From Jackrogersella multiformis (taxonomy: Eukaryota; Ascomycota; Sordariomycetes; Xylariales; Hypoxylaceae), in assembly GCA_902806575.1 (NCBI GenBank), contig CADCXD010000005.1, positions 3,286,001-3,350,000 on the forward strand: DNA of 64,000 nucleotides. The letters run 5' to 3'. The translations under genes and the position numbers were made by a program. The number at the start of each line of letters is the position of its first letter. Positions within the stretch are counted from its first letter, which is position 1. Positions 1-11,277 of this stretch are shown here, one piece after another. Under the pieces are notes generated by a model, which saw nothing but the letters and a program-made list of their open reading frames with translations, was not told where the DNA came from and searched no databases.

Positions 1-893
1 CTATCATGAAGAAGATAGTCTCACCGATTATGTCCTCGAAGCTGTCCTCGGCCGCGGGGCCGGAGATAATAGAATATAAATCCTACTCGCTTTCCTGGGC
101 CTTGCGCGCTATGGATATATCCGCCAGAGTGCTCCTGAATCGGTGGCCCTGGCGTGAGGGCAAACCCGGAGAATAGGGTCAGGAAGCGAAGAGCAGGTAG
201 ATGCATGAGAATGTTGACTTCGGTCATTGCCGTTATGAGCAGCCTGAGGACAATGCGGTTCTTCTCCTCCGTTTGCAGGTTGAGACGTTTTCCGAGAGCA
301 AAACTCCCAATCACGTCGAACCTCAAGCATTGGCACCTACCGGTCATTTCAGAAGGTGTAGAGATGTCGCATGATTGCAGAATAAGCTTCAGGAATACGT
401 CGAGATGCTCTAGGACAGTAGGCTCGAAAATCCGCATCGACCGGTTACTCAAAGCTTGGGCATATAAATGCCATTTCTGGCGATGATGGTCTTTTGTCTA
501 TGCTGTCCATGGTGCTGAACTGCTGCTCCCACCGCCCAGACAGGAAAGAACATATAAGTGCGAGTTGAAATTCAGATTCTGGTCAGCTAGTGACCAAAAA
601 CCAAGTATATAAAGGATTGCGAATCTCTTACCGTACTGCGTGTGATTCTGCCATACGTTGAGATGCGTTGGTTTGCCAATGGGCTGGTAGCCTCCATAGC
701 AATCGGTCATCTTGGCAAGCACAGGCCCTGAGTATTCCTTCAAAGGATGTAGTCGAATGCGATTTTCCAAGTTAAAAGCACACAGATCGTTAAAGAGCCC
801 AAAATATAACCCCCCCAACTGTATGCAAAGTAACAAATAACTCTGGGTATGTATTCTCATATACGTAGTACAACTACCCCTGTTTCCCCACAT
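1..893 (-). pseudogene. Decayed cytochrome P450 (5' part; runs off the left edge)
   Basis: Read on the minus strand. The 5' part (about 893-640) gives a P450 N-terminus with the proline-hinge-like text HPLKEYSGPVLAKMTD and the block HLNVWQNHTQYG, followed by a splice-donor-like GTAAGA. The text DSIDK then DHHRQKW (about 515-475) and the run RIFEPTVLEHLDVF and FDVIGSFALGK (452-250) match the C-helix to D/E-helix part of fungal P450s. The copy looks broken. The roughly 45 residues normally between these blocks do not fit in the space. DSIDK and DHHRQKW are one base out of frame around 497. A second frame change lies near 130, and a TAG at about 85 interrupts the continuation ending in DSFEDIIGETIFFM. 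The heme-binding end lies outside the window. Sequencing error could account for single breaks but less easily for the missing segment. P450 identity is fairly sure; pseudogene status is an inference. Confidence 0.55.
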
Positions 894-1341
894 CCATATC
901 CTTCATCCTTGCTAAATGAAGCACCAATCAAGTTAGTGTAGCTGGCCGTATTGGGCAAGTTTTCGGAAAGAAGGGATTATCCCTGTAAGTTTCTCAATGG
1001 CCGATTATGTACAATGCCTTCCTCGATTCAATCCCAACCTAGCCACTAAAGTTACAATAGGTTTAACTAGAAAATTCTAGAATGAAGTTATTTATACCTT
1101 AAATCATAGTAGAGTCCCGTCCAATATTTAAGAGATGCTTACGAGGCATGAACCGGGGTTTATAGACAAGTATTAATTTAATTTACTCTGCCTAGTTTTG
1201 CTGGGTTTCTTCTGTTTGACGATGTCTATGCTACAAAGTAATTCCTAAATATACGAAGTTCACCGTCATCCAAAGCTTGACAACTCAGCTGAGACCGATG
1301 TAGTCTGCTCTTAATAATGTATACTGTAGACTCCCGAACGG
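894..1341. other. Spacer with no gene
   Basis: AT-rich spacer between the P450 relic and the 3' end of the monooxygenase gene. I see no coding segment, repeat or RNA gene in it. It probably holds the 3' UTR of the monooxygenase and the promoter remains of the P450. Confidence 0.5.
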
Positions 1342-3379
1342 CTAATGAGAAAACGGTCGCAGTTTCAGGGTTTCGTCGTCCTCGGGGCGACCCGCAAGAG
1401 GGAAGTCCACAAATCGCGGTTCGATATACCAAGCAGGGTCACCGCACCATCCATTGCCCTCCTCCGCTTTCACGTGGGTGATGCTCCATCCATTGCCTAG
1501 CCATCTCATCTTATTCTCTCCAGCACTATCAATGCTTTCAAAGTCATAATCTTCCCACCTTGGTGCTCGTAGCGCTTCGAGCGCATGGAGAGTGCTTCCT
1601 GGCCACAGACCCGTGATACGGTCACCTGAGCTTTTGTACCAGCTATGGCAATCGTCTGTATAGACAGTATCTTTAAAATACTCATGACAATACTCGCTCC
1701 AGTCTTGAACTCGCTCGGGCTTGATGGTCATGGTAGCGTAGTCCTCCTTCTGCAGCTTGCGGATACATTTCACGATGTAGTCTCCCTCGTTCTCCAGGAT
1801 CACGGTCAGAGACCCAGACCCGATGGCCGAGTTGGGACCTAGCATAAAAAAGAAGTTGGGGAACGAGTCCACGGCGAGCGAAAGGTACGCCGTGGGAAAA
1901 GGTGTGAAGCGTGTCTGCAACGATCGGCCGCCGCGCCCGTGGATGGGAAAGGGGGGCGTTGATGAGTTGTTGAATCCGGTCGCGCAGACAAGAGCATCTA
2001 CCGAGACAGAGCGGCCAGACTTTAGAGTCACTCCAGTAGGAGTTATAACTTCTATAGGATCAGTAATAAAATCTACGTTACTTTCGACGAGCGCCTCGAG
2101 ATAACCCGGTCCTGGCGTGTTGCGTCGGCAGCCGATTCCGAATGAAGGAATAAGGAACTCTGCTATTTCAGGCTTTTTCGACAATCTGTCTTTCATTGCT
2201 TGGCCGAAGGCATCGATTGCCCCAAGCTGTATTTCTGAGCCCCTAATCGAAATTTCATGGATGGTGCCGCCATCTATTTCGATGATTTTGCGAAAATTGA
2301 GGAGCTTTTCGGGGTTATTGGCGAACTCTTGACGTTGCTCTGGAGAAACTTGATAACAATCTTTTAGTGCCGGACTTAGATACTGAATTCTCATCACTTA
2401 CACTGGAGCTTTTTGGGATCTAATCCAAGTTTCTTCATCACATCTAAATTTATTAGTGCCAAAGGTTGAGAATTTTCATATGGGTAGGTTAGAAGCTTAC
2501 TATCTCCAAAGGGGTTGGTGATCCACGTCTTGCTTCTGACGAAGCATGAAAGTTGTATTCCTTCGACCTTTTGTAGATTAGGAACAATTTGTATACCACT
2601 GGATCCGTTACCGATAACCCCGATTCTTTTATTCTTGAAGTCGTAACTGTTCATCAATTAGTAGGTGAGATCATAACCTGGGCCTTGATCAGACACACTT
2701 CTCGTTCCACCTTGCCGAATGCATAACTTCTCCCTGAAAGGACTCCAGGCCAGGTATTTTAGGCCAAGAAGGGTCGCTTAGATTGCCTCTGGCAGTGACC
2801 AATACATCAGCATCATCTTGATAGGTCTCTTTGGTATCCGTTCGCTGGATGGTCAAAATCCTGTCCTATGTTAGTGTTTGCTAATTTCTCTTCTGTGGTC
2901 ATCGAGAACCATTTCTTCCTACTATCATCCCATCGACATGATTCTACTTTATGTGACAGTTTCACATATCTGAGAACTCCGAATTTCTCAGCCGTGCCGT
3001 GAAGATAGGCACATATCTCTCGCTGGGGCGCGTAGAAAGCCGACCAGTCGGGGTTGGGGTTGAAAGAATATTGGTACGAATGTGCCGGAATATCACATGC
3101 GCAGCCTGTTATTTGTAAGTTATATAGGTAAATTAAGAAAAGCTATTCCAGCAGATATTGATATTGTTTACCAGGATATCTATTCACCCACCACGTGCCG
3201 CCCACAGATTCCTCCTTCTCGTAGATTTGCAAATCGACATTGCGCAAGCGCTGTGGTATGCGGATACCTAGGTAGATTCCTGAATAACCAGCACCAATAA
3301 TCCGGACCTTGATCGGACGATGACCATCTACAGGGGCGTCTTTGAGTTGCAACGGTGTTGATTGATAGATTGAACCCAT
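1342..3379 (-). CDS. Baeyer-Villiger-type flavin monooxygenase
   Basis: Five exons: 3172-3379, 2910-3105, 2699-2860, 2402-2646 and 1342-2348. They sum to 1818 nt, or 605 residues. Introns are 49-66 bp; the donor of the second is the weak GTTCTC. The protein has the FAD Rossmann motif GAGYSG near residue 30, the GGTWWVNRYPGC block near 60-70, the Baeyer-Villiger fingerprint FQGEVMHSARW near 175-187 (pattern FxGxxxHxxxW), the NADPH motif GNGSSG near 200 and the ATG motif CATGFN near 390. Length and order are those of fungal FAD/NADPH-dependent Baeyer-Villiger monooxygenases, which insert oxygen next to a ketone or oxidise heteroatoms. The start is the first ATG of exon 1, eight codons before a continuous conserved region. 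Its neighbour is a P450 relic, so it may be the remnant of an older oxidative gene pair rather than part of the PKS-NRPS cluster 28 kb away. The substrate cannot be read from sequence. Confidence 0.88.
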
Positions 3380-5146
3380 CTTAATGAAAAAATTTACCTA
3401 TGTGGCGTACAAGAGAAGGAGGCCTCGAAAGATTAAAATCTTACCTATTGTTGAATCCTACGTCTTATCATTAACCTACCTTATACCGTGCCAGCAACCG
3501 CAAATACTATCACCCCGTTTCCCCGCATCTTGACTCCCGAGCTGGGATGGAACACGGCACTTATAACTATCCAAAGGAATGGAGAAGCTGTAGTCCATCG
3601 TGCCGCAATAAACGTGGGGTACTAACCAGGCTAGCACTCATGTGATAATCAACATCGAATCAGTACATTCCCTCGGAGTACTAGCGAGATGGTTTAGTAT
3701 GAGTTTACCGAAATAACACACGATGAATATTCCCATAAACCGGGGTACCATGCTAACCTAACTACTTGACTCCTCACATGGAAACTCCCCGCACAACCAA
3801 ATCCGAGTCCAAGAATTAATAACTTAATGGAGGTTCATATGAACTCTCGGCCTTACTTAATCTCGTAATATTTTACTCTACTATAGTGAACCTAAACCTA
3901 AGGGCTCTTACGATACCTGATAATAGGTATCACGTTTGTAAAAGGTTAAGAGGGTACACGGTAACTCTTGTGACTGAAGTTATTTCAAAAGCTAAGCTTG
4001 AACTTGTCATAAAGCGAAGTTAGCAAAGGTTCTGACTAGTTTGCAAGTTAGCTCTTAATACCTATCGATGATGGTTTATAGTTAAGGATTCCTATACCGA
4101 TTTATTAAAACTATGGTAATATATTAATCATAAAATAAATTATTAATAAGTTTTCCTCGCCTTAAGCATATTTACGTGCCATGGTAAAAGTGAAGGTTCC
4201 CAAAGGACGGCCGGCTTTAATCAAGTCAGTTTAAACCAAGTACTCGCTACCAAGATATGCTGTTAATTTAGATTTCATAACATAACCTCCTGTCTTCTAA
4301 GATCATCACCACGTGTTTGACCATATGTATGAATAAAAGAGTTATGCAGATAAGTTATCATTGACCATAAAACTAAAAATGAAATGTTAAAAATCACCGG
4401 CATGAGTAAGACTGATAACCTTAAATTTTAATGTGTAGTGATAATGTTTATCCACTTGTTAAGTGCTTAAGTCTTAGGTAAGTAGGTAATCAAGTAAACC
4501 TTTAAATATGCCTTACGTTGGATGATTAAGTGGCATAATAAACTACCTAAGTACCTAGGTAATGGTAGTAGTTCTTAACTTGAAAGGCCTCTTATATGAG
4601 AACCTGACGATTAAAGGTTTAGCAACCAACTTAAGGACTTATATTAACATACATGGGATATATTCTAAAGTAACAGAGAATATTATCTTAAGGTGTTTTT
4701 AATTTTAATTATAATATCTTTGTTAATGTATGTTTTCTCATTAACTGTAGCTTAATGCGATATTTACACAAGCTTATTAAGTTATTATTTAGTATAAGTT
4801 CTATACCTAGGTACTTTCCTAAGATAGGTAAGCTGTATTAAAGGTACTTTTATCGAAAGACATAATTCGAAAAATATAAGCCGCATTCGCTTTTTGAAGG
4901 ATTGGAATTCTTCTTGGTTACATAGGTACTTAAGTACCTAGGGGTAGGTACCTATGGAACCAACCAAGTGGAGTGGTTTCTGTCTGGGCAGGTAAAGGAG
5001 GAGGGCGATATACAAAGGGACGAGTAAAACGAGTACCTAACCTTGTTAGCCGTTTTCCTCAGTCCGAATCCGTAAGCTTGCTTTACAGCTCACCAAACGG
5101 CTGGAAACCGCTAGAATGGACTAATGTTGAATGGACCAATGAGGTC
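3380..5146. other. AT-rich spacer with palindromic repeats
   Basis: About 1.8 kb with a strong AT bias and dense TTAA, TAAG and CTTAAG words. It has no convincing reading frame on either strand. Several TAGGTACCTA-like palindromes occur near its right end. It could be old repeat-derived DNA, possibly RIP-affected, but no element ends are recognisable. Confidence 0.5.
4917..4957. repeat. TAGGTACCTA palindrome cluster
   Basis: Overlapping copies of AGGTAC and CCTAGG with alternating orientation. It is one of many such blocks in spacers of this window. Confidence 0.6.
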
Positions 5147-5386
5147 TTAGAATGACGAACCGTGTTCTGTAATCCAAATCCAATGGTAATGGTCTTCGTT
5201 GATGCTGTAAGCCGGACCATAGAAGCGAGAGAAATGCAAGAAGTGCAGAAGGATCGTCAGCGCATGTGTTATATTTGATATTTCTGATTCAGCCATTCGA
5301 TATACACTTGTACGGTTTTCCGGAGTTCCATAGTCCAATACAGGAATGACATCAGCGCCGTGTGTTTGAGAGGTATTTGTAGTCAT
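5147..5386 (-). CDS. Hypothetical small protein, 79 aa
   Basis: A single ATG-started frame of 79 codons. The N-terminal half is hydrophilic (text VLDYGTPENRTSVYRMAE). It is followed by a moderately hydrophobic stretch, THALTILLHFLHFSRFYG, that could be one membrane segment, and an aromatic C-terminus. Composition is more protein-like than the surrounding AT-rich DNA, and the frame begins just downstream of a TAGGTACCTA repeat. I recognise no family and no splice partner. It may be a small membrane protein, an exon of a larger degraded gene, or a chance frame. Confidence 0.3.
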   Translation of the reverse strand: MTTNTSQTHGADVIPVLDYGTPENRTSVYRMAESEISNITHALTILLHFLHFSRFYGPAYSINEDHYHWIWITEHGSSF

Positions 5387-7806
5387 TGCCTACCTTAGGT
5401 AGGTACCTATGTAGGTATTAAATCTTGAGATGCATCGAGACGCATTCAACCCATCTTTGGAAACAATACGGACGTACCTAAAGTACCTAAAGTTACCTAA
5501 AGTTACCGAAGTAAGGTCGATCCCACACCTTTAAGCTCTAAGGCTATTTTCAAACGGGAGCCCCTCCTAGCAATCCATACATTATCTACCTAGGTAGGTA
5601 CCTAGGTACTTATGATGGTAAGATTTAGATGACGTGCATTATCTTTATTTTTATCTTGGAATATCTTTAGGTACCTATTTATGGTAAGCAGTAAGTACCC
5701 CGAAAACGAACTACCTTATCAAACCCTAGAACTATAAACAACGATATAGTATAGTGGTTTATAAATAGTACGCTAGTACGTGCATTATCGTAACCTTGAG
5801 AACGACTTAACTGCTGCTACTATACTCGAATAGACGAGATTAAAAATTTGAGAAGTGATATCAGTTTTAACAAGATCCTGGGGGAACAGATAACGATAAC
5901 AAGACCTAGGTACATAGGGGCAGAGGGGTACACCTAAGTACCTACACTAGGTACGATAATAACTCCCCACTTCGTCCGGCCTTAGGAACCATTTGGGGTC
6001 AGCGTACCTATCTCCACAAACCACGCTATCTCAGGCACCACGAGGTGTCTCCAAGGTAATAGCACATCTCGCCTGCCGCCTGCCGGTCATCGGGTCATCG
6101 CTAAAGCTCCAGGGCTGTCACCTGGGCAATCTTCCAAGGTTGTCACTTCTGCTTCCAGCACTCCCAGCACTCTCAGCACTGTAAGAGCTCCAGGGCTGCC
6201 TGCCACTTCCGATTTTAGTAAGGTACCAGCAGGTTAAAGCTGCCAAACCAACAGTACCTGGGTCCTAGGGCAGCTAGGGGTAGCCTGTAACCTTGGGTAA
6301 CTCGAGTCATGCCGCCTGTCTGACATCTGACTTAATGTAAATCGAAATTAAAATCGGCTCACCCAAAAAAAACCTTCCTCCGTACCTAGGTACGTACCAT
6401 ACTTACAACCTTGGAATCTCCCTCCCTAGTTCTTACAACTTCACTGCTTCACTCACTTCCGTCGACCTATCTTTCGCACACACGATCAGCACTTACATTG
6501 TCCAATCCTTTTTTTCCCTTTTCCTTTTTATTTTCATTTTCACGGCTCCTGCTGTGCAACAACTACGCTCTTATCATGATCAATATATCATCCCTCTGCA
6601 CTAATTAGAATACCTACCATACCATCCCGCCCCCACGCCCCAACACCCATCGTTTTTTATCATTTTTCATCTACTCGTTACGAGGCCTACATTTCGAATA
6701 CATTCAGTCGATATTGTACCTACAAACCTACATCAGGTACCTGGTTTATCTCATCCTCCCCGTCGCACTATTATAGATTGTGCCGTAGAATGCGACATGC
6801 AGTACCTTTGAAAAGCCGACATCTCATTCGACTACGAGGCGACGCGCATCACACCCTTGTTACGACCAAGTTATCCTGTACTGCGCCGTACCTCGCCCGC
6901 GACTCAAGCTAATGCAGTCTGAGGTCAACGTTACAATCCACAACTTTCCGGAGTGTTGTACTTGTGCTGCCGCTGCCGCCGCCGAGTCCAAACTTGAGTC
7001 TGCCTACGCTGCCGCCTGCTTTGCTGCGCCCTGCGCCCTGTCATTCACTTCATCTCTTTGGTCTCGTTCACCTTTCTATGGCTCCAAGAAACCTTGGGAT
7101 CTACACTAGTCACATAGGAGCCGCATAACACGACACTTTTGTTACCTTGTACTCTTGGGTCTTGTCGTGTATACCCATTCGCCATCATCGTCTGATCAGC
7201 TCGCGACAAACGCATACACTTTCAGTTTTGGCCTTGTCTTCCACCGGAACCCCGTCTCTCGTCTCGTCTCTCTACACTAGCAATAAGGGTGTCTATTAAA
7301 TGCGGAGCACTAAGACCGGACGCCGCGCCGAATCGAGAAGCCAGTGTTCCAATTATCACTCTCTGAATAGTGGAGTCTGAACTATCCGACTGCCGCCGCC
7401 GCCGTCAGTCCAGTTGAGAGTGTAGGTACTAGACCCGCTTCACTTACTGTACGTACTGTTATTTCGCTACTTTTCAGTATCTGTCTCTGTTCTGTTTGTC
7501 TCTACCTGCCTCTCGGAGTATACTAGGTACTCTTCATACTCAAGTATTAGTCAGGTATCTCAGAGCTCCCTGTTTTTAAATAGGGAAAAGAAGGGAAGAA
7601 AAAACCAAAAAAAAGAGAGAGGCCACCACCCTTGACACAAATCACTCCCCAAATCCTTGCTAGTCGATTTCCCTCCGACATACATATCGTTCTTCGGGTC
7701 GAGTCATTCTAACACACAAGATCCCGTCTCACCGTTTCACACCGTCTTAACATTGTCGAACTAACACACTGTCAACCGTCCCTGTCAGGCAAGTTAGTAA
7801 TCAAAT
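5387..7806. other. Spacer and long pyrimidine-rich leader
   Basis: The left part (5390-6400) holds several TAGGTACCTA palindromes and a short tandem array of ACCTAAAGTT-type units near 5475-5512. The right part (about 6400-7800) is rich in C and T with TCTC, CTTC and TTCC runs, as in long fungal 5' UTRs. It has several upstream ATGs, including one opening a 65-codon Ala/Cys-rich frame at 6912. It is most simply the promoter and leader of the kinase gene. No conserved gene is visible. Confidence 0.5.
5587..5609. repeat. TAGGTACCTA palindrome block
   Basis: A nearly perfect palindromic string of CCTAGGTA and GGTACC units. It belongs to the same class as the blocks at 4917, 12442, 12675 and 12746. 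Confidence 0.6.
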
Positions 7807-10084
7807 ATGACCACTGGGCAGTCCCAACCCCAGTCTCAGTTCCAGCCAGAAGGCATTCTCGCAGACCACGAACATCGACCTGCGTCGCAAACTTACCCTA
7901 TCCCGATCCACGAATTACACGCACAAGGAACCCATACCTTCCTAACCGCTGCCGACGCACTTAACCGACATAATGCACAAGAAAATCGCATAGCACATCT
8001 CTATCACGGCCGGTCCAACGATTCGATTTACATATGCGAAGAACCCGAGAACTCAGTACTACCAGAGGCCCACGGTCAGATCCAATTCCAATCGCATACC
8101 ATAGCCCCTTCTCCGCCCTTGCCACAACACGCGTCGGAAGATTCCTCATCTCCTACTGAATCTCCATACTCACCCTCGCCGCTAGGCAGGGACAACAATC
8201 CTCTGTATATCGCAACCGATCTTCCGCCGGTGCGATCCGATAGTCTCAATAGTAACCCCGGTGGTTTTCCGAATTATCGTTCAGGCCTGACTCTGCAGCG
8301 CAAGGCTTCCTCTCCGAGTCTGAAGCCTGTTTCGAGGACTCCCAGCTTCAAGCAACATTGTCCCAGAAGCATTGGGTCCGCAACAAGTTCAGCCTATCCC
8401 AGCCCGGTTATCTCTGCTATGGGCGATGTTACACCCCTCCCATCGCCATTGCTAGGAACTGATTCTCCCGGTCCGTGGAAACGCCTTGGTTCCCGTCGGC
8501 CGTCGCAAGCGCGGGATATGCTGCCACCAGCCATGCCAGACTCAGTACTGATAGCCGCTAGTGGGGAATCTGTAGCGTCCGCGCTGGCACACCAATCAAA
8601 GCGAAGGGTATACGCCGGGCTCAATGTTGGACATGCCACTGAGATTAGCAGCGGTAAAGTTGAGCATAGTCGCAACAGAAGCATTAGTGAATACATACCA
8701 GATCCTAAGGGGATCCCTAAGCGACTGAATACCGTATCTGGAAAGGGAGATGGGAAGAACGTGGATAGCGCCTCCGATCCTCATCTACGCCGAGAACCAC
8801 ATCTGTCAGGAGCGCGAGGAATTCTGCCAGCTGCGAAACCCCCGACTCCTCCTCCCAGTGAATCATCCCAGAGCAGCGACGGCTCTGGCTCTAAGAGGTC
8901 TCGCCACGAGTATTTTGAGGCCCATGGCCGACAAGACAGAACCCTTAGGCGGTGGCGTGCTATTAAGGAGCTAGGCCAGGGAACGTTTAGCCGGGTAATG
9001 TTGGCAACAAGTCAGATCACTGCTGATGATGATGACGCCAATGGGACGACCCAGAACGGGGCAGCCGGCCTATTGCCACCAAAGAAGGGTGCCCACCCGG
9101 ATCGCAAGACCTTGGTGGCTGTGAAAGTATGCGAGCATGGGCCTCGGGGTGGGGCTTCTGAGGATCGCATTGAGATGAGCCTCAAACGAGAGCTGGATAT
9201 TATGCAGTCAATAAGCCACCCGTCTTTGGTCCACTTGAAGGCCTGGAACATTGAACCGACAAGGGCGTTGTTGGTTTTGAGCTATTGTCCAGGTGGTGAC
9301 CTCTTCGATGTTGCAACGACTTACCGAGATGCGTTGACACCGATACTTCTGAGAAGGATATTCTCCGAGCTGGTGGGCGCAGTCAGATATCTGCACGAAC
9401 GCCGGATCGTCCACCGAGATATTAAGCTTGAGAGTAAGTCGCCAATGTGAATTACGCTCGCACTCTATTTAGTGGTCCTGTAACGGATATCACAGTTCAT
9501 TTCGCTAATCAATGATGGTAGACGTGCTGGTCAACATCCCACCGGCTGAACTTACAAAGCCCGGCCAAGACTGGGCTGTGTACCCGTATTCCGTGATCAC
9601 GCTTACCGACCTGGGCTTATCGCGACGAGTGGCCGACGACGAGAAGCTGGAGACTCGCTGTGGATCGGACGACTACGCCGCACCCGAGGTGATATTAGGA
9701 CAGCCGTACGACGGCCGTGCCATTGACGCCTGGTCGCTTGGCGTTCTGCTCTATGCTCTCGTCGAATCACGACTTCCCTTTGACCCCCCTCCCGGCGCTA
9801 GCGATGCGCAGAGGATGCGAAGTAGAACAAGTCACAGGATCGCACGTGTCGAATGGAGGTGGATCAAATATCATGGCGATGAAGGGGACCATGAGGCAGA
9901 CGAAGCAAAGTTCGAGAGCGACGGCCTGAAGGGGGCAATGGAGATCACCGAAGGACTCCTTAAACGGGCCAGGAGTCGCTGGCCAATGGAGAATGTGGCG
10001 AACCACGAATGGGTTAGTGGTGGAATAAAGGTCGAAGGCGGTTTGAAGTTTCGAGAAGAGAAGGAAGGCGAAGAAGTATTATGA
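7807..10084 (+). CDS. Serine/threonine protein kinase (CAMK-like) with long N-terminal extension
   Basis: Two exons, 7807-9433 and 9522-10084, joined by an 88 bp intron with a GTAAGT donor; 729 residues. The first 380 residues are Ser/Pro-rich and look disordered. The kinase domain follows: glycine loop GQGTFSRV (about 389-397), VAVKV with the ATP-anchoring Lys near 440, catalytic HRDIKLEN (Asp about 538, split by the intron), DLG in place of DFG near 572, and the activation segment CGSDDYAAPEV. The CGSDDYAAPE text and the order resemble fungal CAMK-related kinases. Residues after GVLLYAL are partly replaced by a charged insert before a last helical block. The start is the first ATG after a long leader and is followed by a Gln-rich run. 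It lies next to other housekeeping genes and has no link to the metabolite cluster. Substrates are unknown. Confidence 0.85.
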
Positions 10085-11277
10085 CATTGGCGAGATTCTG
10101 CTAGGCTATCTTGAGCCTGGAGATTGGCATCGAAAGGGATTCACATACTCTTCACACTCGACATTCAAAAGGTATTGTCTCGTTCGCGGGCGGGAATGCC
10201 TCGTCCAACTAGGACTTTCGAGAACTACTTAACTGTATTATGGGGACGATTCAAGACTATGCTTTATGGTGTTCGATGGCACATAGGGGCGAAAGATAAG
10301 ATGCTGTGGCCCGGGTTGAGTTTGGACCGATGACCGCCAGCAGAGGCGTTTTCAGGGGCGGTCCTGGCAACTTTGTATCGCAGAGGGTATTCGAGAAAAC
10401 GGAGTGCTCAATTCAGATTACCTAAAAGGTGTATTTGGCCTTGCTGCTAGTCTACATGGTGTATCTAAATGTTCTAAGTCTCGATAGGGATATCACGTCA
10501 CACCGCTCAGCTAACCTGCACCACCCACGAGGGAAAGGGGCTGTTGGGACAGTATCACGAGGCATAATTGATCGAGACGACATCTACAAAGGAAGGGAAA
10601 TGTCATTAAGGGGTGTTCTCGCGAGTAGACCCGGACGAGTAGTCCTAGCGTACCTGGTGGAGATGTAGTAGACTGGCGTTTTGCTTGCATGGACGTCAGG
10701 TATGTGGCTCACCTACCTAACCTACCTGGCGCCTACGTAGGTCCTTACGTCCCTCTTATACCCTAGGGTTGGCCCGTAGAAGTTCTCGTCTGTAATTAGC
10801 TTGGGACCTGGGGGCGAGCTTATGTAATGGAATATTTTACATGGGGTTTTCGACCTGGGGTAGGACAAAAGACCGGATCGGCGTGGTTATACAACTGGGT
10901 TTATGCCTACCTTAGGCAGGATGTAGGTAGAATAAATAGGGATATGGCGACACGACTTACAAGGGAGAGCAACGACGATACGGTGTAGCTATCCCTAAGA
11001 GAGAGGAGCGAAGGTAATCGGAGTCAAGGGGGCGCGGTGCATACGATCACGGTCTACGTCAGTTATATTTGGGTTGGTTCGGTTTGGGACGAAAAAGGAA
11101 TCCATTCACGAAATCAATGCCTGCCAGCCTAATCTTTTCGGGTATCTTTCCCAACGCCAATCATATGACCCTTGCCTGCTCACGAATCGCGTATTCCGTG
11201 TCTTTAAGACGCATCGGCTGAACCTCCTCGATCATTCCCTCCTCTTATGCAGATAGATAGCTATCTGTCCAGCATGG
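10085..11277. other. Spacer between convergent genes
   Basis: About 1.2 kb between the kinase 3' end and the DCP1 3' end. Frames of 60-80 codons occur but have no recognisable content. It holds 3' UTRs and some TAGGTA repeats around 10720 and 10920. Confidence 0.5.

Noticed and set aside
2349..2401. A frameshift in the monooxygenase gene near 2400
   Set aside because: A 53 bp GT-AG intron restores the frame and the conserved FSPEQR text, so the gene is intact.
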